DNA from: Spirochaetales bacterium
GTDB lineage: Bacteria > Spirochaetota > Spirochaetia > ARS1246
Assembly (NCBI GenBank): GCA_018644745.1
Contig: JABGPX010000452.1
Coordinates: 1-9,508, forward strand
DNA length: 9,508 bases
Direction of reading: 5' to 3'
Made by a program: the position numbers and the translations under genes. Of this stretch, positions 1 through 6,150 are shown in pieces. The notes under the pieces were generated by a model. It was not told where the DNA came from and made no database searches. It was given only the letters and a program-made list of their open reading frames with translations. Position 1 is the stretch's first letter, and every line of letters starts with the position of its first letter.

Positions 1-1113
1 GGCGCCGGTGCGCGGGATCATGTGAATTGGCTGCGGGAGATAATCGATGAGATTGCAGCTTTAGAAAGCCTGACCTGCCGAACCGCCACCGTTTACTCGG
101 ATGTTTCTCGAGATTTCGTAATCGGTAAAATGGACTCGGGCAAACTCAAACCGATGGGCAAGTTAGAGGCGACCGAACAAACAATCCGGGAAAGCAACAA
201 CATCGTGGCTCAGCTTTCCATCGAGCCGGTAATCGCGGCGCTCGACGAAGGAGCCGACATAATTATTTGCGGAAGATTGTGTGACACGGCGATCTATGCA
301 GCTCCGGCGATAAGAGCCGGGTACGATCCGGGGCTTGCGTTTCACATGGCGAAAATAATGGAATGCGGCAGCATGTGCTGCGAGCCGTTGAGTGCCTCCG
401 ACGTGCTAATGGGTGAAATTGATGAGACCGGTTTTACCCTCACGCCGATGAACCCAATTCGGCGCTGCACCGTATCGCGGGTTGCCGCTCATTCAATGTA
501 TGAGCAGGGGAATCCATATTATATATATGAGCCGGATGGTGTAATTGATCTCCGAAGCAGTAGCTTTAAACAGATTGATAAGTCTCGGGTGCGTGTTTCG
601 GGCAGTAAGCTTCATCCTGCCGCGCAGAAAACTCTGAAGCTGGAGGGAACTCGCCTTGAGGGATACAGGACCATCAGTTTTGCTGGTATTAACGATAGAG
701 ACACAATCCGTCATCTGGATGAAATACTCGCAGGCGTAAAAGAGTTTGCGGCAGCGAATCTCAGTGAGATAGCGACCGATGATTACACGATTCAGCTGCG
801 AAGATACGGGGTTACCAATGGGGATATCGAGAATGGATGTGAGGGGAATGTAGGCATTATACTCGATGTGGTTGGAAAAACCGAGGAAATTTCCTCCGCC
901 GTATGTGCGGTTTCCAGATCAAAGATGCTCCATTATGATTACGCCGGACGAAAATCTACCGCCGGGAATCTGGCCTTTCCCTTTTCACCATCTGATATCA
1001 AGATGGACGCGGTTTACGCCTTTAGCTTGTACCATTTGTGCGAAGTTGATGACCCGCTGGAGTGTGCCCAGTTAGTGTATGAAGGATATAAGAATGGCAA
1101 GAAAACTCATTGA
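1..1113 (+). CDS. AtuA-family (DUF1446) protein, 5'-partial
   Basis: The reading frame is open to the left edge. The residues before the first possible start (a GTG at 22) read GAGARDH, a conserved family stretch, so the true start lies outside the window and that GTG is internal. About 370 residues are visible and roughly 80 N-terminal ones are probably missing. Recognisable parts, numbered from the window edge, are the ADIIICGR segment near residues 85-92 and the ECGSMCCEP segment near 121-129, followed by PMNPIRRCT and VAAHSMYEQ. The family is named after AtuA of acyclic terpene utilisation in Pseudomonas, but its biochemistry is poorly defined. This member resembles, from memory, the branch paired with DUF4387 in organic-acid operons rather than genuine terpene AtuA. 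No signal peptide or membrane segment is seen in the visible part, so it is probably cytoplasmic. Its 3' end overlaps the DUF4387 start by 20 bases, which suggests coupled translation. The family call is firm; the reaction is unknown. Confidence 0.85.
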   Translation, partial: GAGARDHVNWLREIIDEIAALESLTCRTATVYSDVSRDFVIGKMDSGKLKPMGKLEATEQTIRESNNIVAQLSIEPVIAALDEGADIIICGRLCDTAIYAAPAIRAGYDPGLAFHMAKIMECGSMCCEPLSASDVLMGEIDETGFTLTPMNPIRRCTVSRVAAHSMYEQGNPYYIYEPDGVIDLRSSSFKQIDKSRVRVSGSKLHPAAQKTLKLEGTRLEGYRTISFAGINDRDTIRHLDEILAGVKEFAAANLSEIATDDYTIQLRRYGVTNGDIENGCEGNVGIILDVVGKTEEISSAVCAVSRSKMLHYDYAGRKSTAGNLAFPFSPSDIKMDAVYAFSLYHLCEVDDPLECAQLVYEGYKNGKKTH

Positions 1114-1405
1114 TGCCGCACGGATCCTCCGATCAAAGAATGCCGGCCCCTTATATGTTACCTTCGATGTAATGTTCGATTCGCCGGAGGATTTGGATGC
1201 GATTCTCGGATCAGGTGCTGTAAGCCAGGCGGTTATCGCGGATCTGTACCAAGTGGGTATCGAGGATGTTCTCATAATTCCTTATCAGGTGGTCAACTCA
1301 TTCAAAATCACCATACCCAGGAAACATACTAGCGGTGATTTGCATGATGATGATATTTACGGCTGTCAGCAGCATATGAAGCTGGCGAATATATTGGTAC
1401 CTTGA
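1094..1405 (+). CDS. DUF4387 domain protein
   Basis: This is a small protein of about 103 residues and covers the whole DUF4387 domain. Motifs seen are RSKNAGP (residues 13-19), the VTFDVMFD strand after it, ADLYQVG, and a C-terminal DDIYGCQQHM (86-95). I chose the ATG at 1094 because AAGGA lies eight bases upstream; the in-frame ATG at 1079 would add only MKDIR and has a poorer upstream context. The family has no established activity. It is known to sit directly after AtuA/DUF1446 genes and is sometimes fused to them, so it is probably a subunit or partner of that protein. The 20-base overlap with the upstream gene and the nine-base gap to the hydro-lyase alpha gene support one transcript. 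No transmembrane segment or cofactor motif is visible. The family call is good; the function is not known. Confidence 0.85.
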   Translation: MARKLIDAARILRSKNAGPLYVTFDVMFDSPEDLDAILGSGAVSQAVIADLYQVGIEDVLIIPYQVVNSFKITIPRKHTSGDLHDDDIYGCQQHMKLANILVP

Positions 1406-1409
1406 GGAG
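1404..1409 (+). promoter_or_regulatory. Shine-Dalgarno site for the hydro-lyase alpha gene
   Basis: GAGGAG lies five bases before the ATG at 1415 and overlaps the stop codon of the DUF4387 gene. It fixes the start of the hydro-lyase alpha subunit and ties its translation to the gene before it. Confidence 0.7.
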
Positions 1410-1414
1410 CGATA

Positions 1415-2332
1415 ATGTTGAAGCAAGCGATATTGCATGACGCGATCTATAAAGCGATCGTCAAGGGATCGACTTACATCAGTAACGATGTCTACGACGC
1501 GTTAAACGATGCGTCTGTGACAGAAACAAATCATTCCACCAGATTGGGGCTTGAAAGTACAATACAAAGTCTGGATATTTCCCGGCAAGACAAACTACCG
1601 GCGTGCCCAGATACTGGATGGCCGCTATTCTTTTTTAAGATCGGAAATGAGGCGAAAATCGAGGGAGGAATTCTCGGACTCGAGGAATCCGCGCGTCAGG
1701 CTGTAACTACAGCGACTGAAGAAGGCTATTTGCGTCGAACCATGAAGCATCCGCTCACAGGTTATGATCCGGGGAACAACATCGGCACAAACATCCCCTG
1801 GTTTACCTATAAATTTGTACCCGGCACATCGGTCCAGGTCACTTTCGTCGCCAAGGGCGGAGGATCCGAAGTCTTCGGTGGAACTCAATCGCGTATGATC
1901 GCTTTCGCCGACGGCATCGCCGGGATAAAGAAGTTTGTGATCGACGCGTATGCCGCGGCAGCAAACGCAGGAGCGATTTGTCCGCCTGCCATTCTCGGCG
2001 TGGGTATCGGCGGAACAGCAAATATGGCGGCGAATCTGGCGAAGGAGGCTGCGTGTCTGCGTAGAGTGAAGACCAGTCACCCAGAGACTGAGTTCCATGA
2101 GCTTGAAGATGAATTGCATGAATCCATTAATACTCTTGGCATAGGGGCGATGGGTGCGGGAGGAGATACATCGGTTCTGAGCGTTCATGTTGAATACGCA
2201 TATACTCATATCGCGGGAATAGCCGTGGCTATTAGCTGCAACTGCTTTGTGGCCCGACGGGGGACCTATCATGTCTCGAATGACGGCAGTATGATGTATC
2301 AGGAAGATCCTGATTGGTTTGACGGGCGGTAG
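1415..2332 (+). CDS. Fumarase/tartrate dehydratase-type Fe-S hydro-lyase, alpha subunit
   Basis: This 305-residue protein matches the N-terminal (alpha) domain of class I fumarases and L-tartrate dehydratases, which add or remove water on hydroxy-dicarboxylic acids using a [4Fe-4S] cluster. The three expected cluster cysteines can be placed: C64 in CPDTG, C189 in the AICPP motif, and C277 (or the adjacent C275) in the CNCFVARR segment. Other family landmarks are KGGGSEVFGG (147-156), GVGIGGTANMAANLAKEA and GIGAMGAGGDTSVL. In ordinary class I fumarases the first motif reads QDTGT; here it is PDTGW followed by P. From memory, this puts the protein in the branch with DTG(L/W)P that travels with AtuA-DUF4387 genes. 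Substrate is therefore open: fumarate, tartrate and methylated or hydroxylated C4-C6 acids are all possible. It is a cytoplasmic partner of the beta subunit two bases downstream. Confidence 0.88.
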   Translation: MLKQAILHDAIYKAIVKGSTYISNDVYDALNDASVTETNHSTRLGLESTIQSLDISRQDKLPACPDTGWPLFFFKIGNEAKIEGGILGLEESARQAVTTATEEGYLRRTMKHPLTGYDPGNNIGTNIPWFTYKFVPGTSVQVTFVAKGGGSEVFGGTQSRMIAFADGIAGIKKFVIDAYAAAANAGAICPPAILGVGIGGTANMAANLAKEAACLRRVKTSHPETEFHELEDELHESINTLGIGAMGAGGDTSVLSVHVEYAYTHIAGIAVAISCNCFVARRGTYHVSNDGSMMYQEDPDWFDGR

Positions 2333-2334
2333 GC

Positions 2335-2958
2335 ATGAACGAATATCATTTGAAATCACCGCTGACGACTGAAGAAATCCGGGAATTGAAGATAGGCGAT
2401 ATTGTATGCCTTACCGGCAAGGCATTTACCTGCCGATCGAAATTGCAGCGCGCGGTATTCGATGAGGATGTGCCCCTTCCTCGGGAGCTTCTGGATAATG
2501 ATATTCTTATCCATGTCGGACCGATTGTGCTGCGGAAAGAGGAAAACTACCGCCTTGTCTCTTTTATGCCTACTTCCAGTGTCCGATTTGAAAAGTGGGG
2601 TTCCCGCAGCATAAGAGATTGGGGTTTGAAAGTGATTGTCGGGAAAACGACTATGGGTGATCAGACCGCAAAGACAATGGCGGAGCTCGGATGCGTGCAT
2701 CTGTCACCAAGGTCCGTCAGCCCGAACCTGTGGGTGAAGAGCATAAAAGTTGAGAGTGTTTTTCTCTTTGATGAGATGGGATCGATCGAAGCGCCCTGGC
2801 AGCTTTCCGTGAATGAATTGGGGCCTTTTGTAGTGGATATCGATACCCACGGCGGCAGACTATATAAGGAACTCCAGAGCTCGGTGCAGCAGCGGCTTAG
2901 TGATGCCTATCGCAGATTGAAAATACCAGATGATTTTCGTTACACAAAGCTGCAATAA
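2335..2958 (+). CDS. Fumarase/tartrate dehydratase-type hydro-lyase, beta subunit
   Basis: This 207-residue protein matches the C-terminal (beta) domain of class I fumarases, which in this arrangement is a separate polypeptide that completes the active site with the alpha subunit. Landmarks are LKIGDIVCLTGKAFTCR (18-34), VGPIV (61-65), PTSSVRFEKWG (79-89), VGKTTMG (102-108) and the terminal VVDIDTHGGRLY segment (166-177), all in the expected order. The PTSSVRFEK and KTTMG forms differ from the TTSxRM and GKGxM forms of standard fumarases and agree with the divergent branch suggested for the alpha subunit. The start lies two bases after the alpha stop with only a weak ribosome site, so translation is probably coupled. 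The cysteine in FTCR replaces the alanine usual in YTARDAAH-type motifs. Substrate is not fixed by sequence. Confidence 0.87.
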   Translation: MNEYHLKSPLTTEEIRELKIGDIVCLTGKAFTCRSKLQRAVFDEDVPLPRELLDNDILIHVGPIVLRKEENYRLVSFMPTSSVRFEKWGSRSIRDWGLKVIVGKTTMGDQTAKTMAELGCVHLSPRSVSPNLWVKSIKVESVFLFDEMGSIEAPWQLSVNELGPFVVDIDTHGGRLYKELQSSVQQRLSDAYRRLKIPDDFRYTKLQ

Positions 2959-2960
2959 TA

Positions 2961-2967
2961 AGAGGAA
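2961..2967 (+). promoter_or_regulatory. Shine-Dalgarno site that sets the first URO-D gene start
   Basis: AGAGGAA lies just upstream of the ATG at 2972, at a spacing of four to six bases. It supports that start over the in-frame ATG at 2930, which falls inside the preceding gene and adds 14 residues with no family similarity. Confidence 0.65.
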
Positions 2968-2971
2968 TAGC

Positions 2972-4102
2972 ATGACATCGAAGCAGCGCCTGCTGGCAGC
3001 CGCGAGGCGGGAAGAGGTCGACACCATTCCAATCGCCCCGCGGCTTGGTTTTGCTTCAACAATTCACTTCGGGCAAAATGATATTATCGCTCACTTGAGA
3101 TTGAAATCGGTGTACGACTTCGATCCGCAATTTATACTGTCAGGCAACAATTATCCATTTTTCAGCCCATATTCAGCCTTCCAGGAGAATGACAGAGTCG
3201 GGATTGAGACATCTATCACCGATCTTGGAAGAACCAAGGAAGTACGACGGGTTTTCTCGACTCCGGACGGCAAGCTCTCTGAGGTTTTTATTGTTCCGAA
3301 ACCCGGCTCAGCGGAGTATGGCGAGAGCCCGAATCCGAGCCACACCGAGTACCTTGTGAAGGAATCGGCGGATTTAAAACGCCTTCGATATCTTCTCCCG
3401 CCTACCGATCATGGGCTGGCAGAGCAGTATCAAAATACCGCGGCGGTCGTCGGCGACGAAGGATTGTGTCTTGCTACGGTATACGGAGCTCTTGATCACC
3501 AGGCAGGCAGCGTCATGGCGATGGAAGATATTATGGTTGCCGTTCTGACTGACCCTTCCTTCGCTGCAGAGTTGATCGACCTTTTCCAGCGGCAGCTCAT
3601 AACCCAGACCAAAGCGCTGCTTGAAGCAGGTGTCCGCTATTTTTTCTGCCCATATTACTATCACTCACTGTCCGCGGGATGGTCTCCTGCTATATTCGCC
3701 AAGTGGTTCCTTCCGCTTATTAAAGAGCAGGCGGATCTCATTCACGAGTATGATGGGTTGATGTTCTACTACGACGACGGCAGGCATATGGGAATCCTTC
3801 CCTTTCTGACTGACGCGCAGGTTGACGTTGTGGAGACCTGCACGCCTCCTCCCGTAGGGGATTTCGACCTTATTGAGGCCAAGCGGATGTACGGAAAGGA
3901 TATAACCTTCAAAGGCTTTGTTGATTTGATTTATGTTCTGCAGAAAGGAACAGTGGATGACGTGCAGGAGTCAGTCCGGTTCGCATGCGAGACCGGCGGC
4001 AAAGGATTTATTCTCGGTACCAGCGATAGTATGCGGAGCGGCACACCGCGGGAGAATATCGACGCCTATTTTCAATACGGTCGAGAATTCGGCAAACAAT
4101 AA
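2972..4102 (+). CDS. Uroporphyrinogen decarboxylase (URO-D) superfamily protein
   Basis: This 376-residue protein has the URO-D TIM-barrel fold pattern: an N-terminal KQRLLAAARREEVDTIPIAPR (about 4-24), a central YDGLMFYYDDGRHM strand (about 260-272), and a C-terminal part with TPPPVGDFDLIEAKRMYG, FKGFVDL and GGKGFILGTSDSMRSGTPRENIDAY. It is not HemE: the N-terminal RQAGR-type arginine motif needed by the heme enzyme is absent. It also lacks the HxCG zinc motif of the MtaA/MtbA-type methyltransferases; the corresponding stretch appears to be YYDDG (266-270). Divergent URO-D proteins are abundant in some environmental bacteria and mostly uncharacterised. The gene begins 13 bases after the hydro-lyase beta gene and is followed by the GH172 gene 26 bases on, so it is probably cotranscribed. 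No signal peptide is seen. A corrinoid-linked demethylation or a decarboxylation role is possible but not shown. Confidence 0.85.
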   Translation: MTSKQRLLAAARREEVDTIPIAPRLGFASTIHFGQNDIIAHLRLKSVYDFDPQFILSGNNYPFFSPYSAFQENDRVGIETSITDLGRTKEVRRVFSTPDGKLSEVFIVPKPGSAEYGESPNPSHTEYLVKESADLKRLRYLLPPTDHGLAEQYQNTAAVVGDEGLCLATVYGALDHQAGSVMAMEDIMVAVLTDPSFAAELIDLFQRQLITQTKALLEAGVRYFFCPYYYHSLSAGWSPAIFAKWFLPLIKEQADLIHEYDGLMFYYDDGRHMGILPFLTDAQVDVVETCTPPPVGDFDLIEAKRMYGKDITFKGFVDLIYVLQKGTVDDVQESVRFACETGGKGFILGTSDSMRSGTPRENIDAYFQYGREFGKQ

Positions 4103-4116
4103 CCTGGTTATGAATT

Positions 4117-4122
4117 AGGGAG
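4117..4122 (+). promoter_or_regulatory. Shine-Dalgarno site that sets the GH172 start
   Basis: AGGGAG directly abuts the ATG at 4123, too close to serve it, but sits six bases from the in-frame ATG at 4129. The second ATG is therefore the likelier start; the difference is two residues. Confidence 0.55.
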
Positions 4123-4128
4123 ATGAAT

Positions 4129-5199
4129 ATGAACGATTTTGAAAGACTTGGAATGGGGCTCGGCGGTCTGCCTTTAATCGGCGGAGCGCGGACACGGTCG
4201 GTGTGTCCGGAAAACCCCACCGGCGAAAAAGGAAAGGGCGGAATGGCGGTGCTGGATCTGGAAAAACTACCGTTCAGTTACGCAGCCAGCGATCTGGGGC
4301 AGAAATGGAAGGTCAGCCCATTCTACAAGGTAAAAGCGGGCGAAACACTCACTATCATGGATGTAGATGGACCGGGAGTAATTCAGCATATTTGGCTTGT
4401 TGCCGATCCGGAGAAAGGGCGATCTCACATAATTCGTTTTTATTGGGACGGCGAGGATACGCCTTCTATTGAGTGTCCGGTGTCCGATTTCTTTGCCGTG
4501 GGACACAATAAGTTTGCGCCTGTCAACTCGCTTGCGGTGGTGGTAAATCCGAAGTCTGCATTCAACTGCTACTGGCCGATGCCGTTTCGAGAACATGCGA
4601 AAATTACTTTCTCAAATGAAGATGAGAGTGAGCTCAATCTGCTGACCTATCAGATTACTTACGCGGAAACACAGGTGCCTAAGAACGCTGGGTATTTTCA
4701 CGCCCAGTGGAGACGCGGGGTAACCGAACGAGACAATCCTGACTATGTCATTCTCGATAATATCAAGGGTTCCGGGAAATATGCCGGCACCTTTCTGGCC
4801 TGGACACAGCTGTCCGACGGGTGGTTTGGCGAGGGAGAAATCAAGTTCTTCATCGACGGCGACGCCGAGTTTCCTACAATATGCGGTACCGGGACGGAAG
4901 ATTATTTCTGCGGGAGTTATGGATTTCCTGAGGTTTACAGTACACCCTATGTCGGCACGGTACTGAAACACTCAGGTGAGGACGGACCTCCGAAGTGGAG
5001 TCTGTATCGGTGGCACATCATGGATCCGATTTATTTTGAGAACGATCTCCAGGTGACTATTCAAGCTCTTGGATGGTGGCCTAATCGTAAATACCAGCCC
5101 CTCGCCGATGACATTGCATCAGTGGCATACTGGTATCAGAGCGAACCTCACACGCCGTTTCCAAAGCTCCTTCCGCTCGAGGCCCGGTGGCCGCGCTGA
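4129..5199 (+). CDS. GH172 / DUF2961 glycoside hydrolase
   Basis: This 356-residue protein covers the DUF2961 (glycoside hydrolase family 172) domain. Landmarks are PENPTGEKGKGG (27-38), the MDVDGPGVIQHIWL strand (77-90), WDGED with a following SDFFAVGHNKF, GSGKYAGT, FIDGD, and the signature GTGTEDYF (253-260), whose Glu257 fits a conserved catalytic-site glutamate of the family. YRWHIMDPI (293-301) follows. Characterised GH172 enzymes act on fructofuranosides (difructose anhydride-forming) or D-arabinofuranosides. There is no signal peptide, so this copy is expected in the cytoplasm, acting on imported oligosaccharides or glycosides. It sits between a URO-D-like gene and an alpha/beta hydrolase gene whose start overlaps its stop. 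The family is secure; the sugar specificity cannot be read from sequence. Confidence 0.9.
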   Translation: MNDFERLGMGLGGLPLIGGARTRSVCPENPTGEKGKGGMAVLDLEKLPFSYAASDLGQKWKVSPFYKVKAGETLTIMDVDGPGVIQHIWLVADPEKGRSHIIRFYWDGEDTPSIECPVSDFFAVGHNKFAPVNSLAVVVNPKSAFNCYWPMPFREHAKITFSNEDESELNLLTYQITYAETQVPKNAGYFHAQWRRGVTERDNPDYVILDNIKGSGKYAGTFLAWTQLSDGWFGEGEIKFFIDGDAEFPTICGTGTEDYFCGSYGFPEVYSTPYVGTVLKHSGEDGPPKWSLYRWHIMDPIYFENDLQVTIQALGWWPNRKYQPLADDIASVAYWYQSEPHTPFPKLLPLEARWPR

Positions 5200-6026
5200 A
5201 CCGCGGCATGATAGACGTGGTACTCGTATCTTACAAGAATATTGGTGATTTTATTCTCCGCATGCATGTAATCCGACCGGTTCAATCTTTCGATACGCCG
5301 CGGCCGGCAGTAATATTTTTCTTCTGCGGTGCTTGGACTGCTTTTGACGCCACGAAGTTTTTCCCGCAAAGCACCTATCTGGCATCGCGCGGTATGGTGT
5401 GCTTTAACGCCGAGGTTCGAGTTGAGCCGATCCACGGCACGACGGCAATCGAGTGTGTTATGGACGCGAAGTCGGCGGTCCGGTGGGTGCGCGCAAATGC
5501 GGCGTCTCTCGGGATAACCCCGGACCGAGTCACGGTGTCTGGCGGATCCGCTGCCGGGCATGTTGCCGCTTGCTGCGGAGTGGTGGATGGTTTCGATGAT
5601 CCCGCGGACGCAAGCTCGTCGATTTCCTCTAAGCCCGACGCCATGGTTCTGTTCAATCCGACTTTGGACACAATCAGCCTGGACCGGCGGATAAAACGTT
5701 TTGGCGGGCTCGAGACGGCCCGATCACTCTCGCCGCTGCACAATGTACGCCCGGGAGCCCCTCCCTCCCTGGTAATGCATGGTCGAGCTGACGAGTTGGT
5801 TGATGTGGATGAAACAATTCGCTTTGGAGAAGCAATGGTCGCAGCCGGCAATCATTGCGACGTGCGACTGTATGAGAATCAGGGACATGGATTCTTTAAC
5901 TATTTTGACGGGGGTAATCCGATGTTCACCGAGACTTTGCGTGAAATGGATGCTTTTCTTGTCCGGCAGGATTTTTTCGATGGAAAAGATCGGATTGATT
6001 CATTTACAATAACAAATAGTCTGTGA
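5187..6026 (+). CDS. Alpha/beta hydrolase, carbohydrate-esterase-like
   Basis: This protein of up to 279 residues has an alpha/beta-hydrolase fold of the dienelactone-hydrolase/BD-FAE/acetyl-esterase type. Counting from the GTG start, the nucleophile is Ser121 in GGSAAGH, the acid is probably Asp202 in HGRADELVD, and the base is His234 in GHGFFN. The sequence before the nucleophile, FECV-like AIECVMDAKSAVRWVRANA, is typical of this group. The usual oxyanion loop HGGGW/GGGW is replaced by FCGAW (46-50), and the elbow has AAG instead of AGG. The GTG at 5187 overlaps the GH172 stop by 13 bases and has GAGG four bases upstream; the ATG at 5208 is the alternative and would remove seven residues. 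No signal peptide is seen. Together with GH172, the likely role is removal of acyl groups from a sugar, by inference. It is the last gene of the cluster. Confidence 0.85.
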   Translation: MAALNRGMIDVVLVSYKNIGDFILRMHVIRPVQSFDTPRPAVIFFFCGAWTAFDATKFFPQSTYLASRGMVCFNAEVRVEPIHGTTAIECVMDAKSAVRWVRANAASLGITPDRVTVSGGSAAGHVAACCGVVDGFDDPADASSSISSKPDAMVLFNPTLDTISLDRRIKRFGGLETARSLSPLHNVRPGAPPSLVMHGRADELVDVDETIRFGEAMVAAGNHCDVRLYENQGHGFFNYFDGGNPMFTETLREMDAFLVRQDFFDGKDRIDSFTITNSL

Positions 6027-6150
6027 TTTCGTTGGGAGTAAATGATGCAAAAGACCACTGATTTGTGAATCAAGAGTGCAGATGCGCTTTTTCGACCCTC
6101 ACTGGCGCCCAATGCTGGTTTGTGTCCCTCCCGACTTACTACGAACGTGT
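6027..6150. other. Intergenic junction between convergent clusters
   Basis: This is the only gene-free stretch over 30 bases. It contains a good ribosome-binding-site-like GGGAG (6034-6038) followed by ATGATG at 6042, but that frame ends after eight codons (MMQKTTDL, stop at 6066). Beyond the stop the same frame runs on without resemblance to anything recognised. A small hairpin followed by a T run lies at 6072-6092. No strong terminator was found for the minus-strand cluster. Confidence 0.6.
6072..6092 (+). terminator. Possible weak intrinsic terminator
   Basis: AAGAGTGC and GCGCTTTT can form an eight-pair stem (two of them G-T) around a four-base AGAT loop, ending in a run of five T. It lies 45 bases after the esterase stop, as expected for the plus-strand cluster. 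The stem is short and its outer half is A-T/G-T, so the call is tentative. Confidence 0.35.

Noticed and set aside
516..530. TATATATA stretch resembling a promoter element
   Set aside because: It encodes Tyr-Tyr-Ile-Tyr inside the AtuA gene and has no matching -35 element or downstream gene start.
1625..2359. A 244-residue open frame on the minus strand
   Set aside because: It lies wholly opposite the hydro-lyase alpha gene, shows no family resemblance and has composition rich in Arg, Ser and His as expected of an antisense shadow.
2972..4102. Annotation as the heme enzyme HemE
   Set aside because: The N-terminal arginine motif of HemE is absent and the gene sits in a catabolic cluster; only superfamily membership is supported. 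The same holds for 7666-8811.
5375..5851. A 158-residue open frame on the minus strand
   Set aside because: It is antisense to the esterase, whose catalytic motifs are clear in the plus frame.
6057..6070. A small TGATT-TGTG-AATCA hairpin
   Set aside because: Only five pairs, A-T rich, with no T run directly after it on either strand; not convincing as a terminator or operator.
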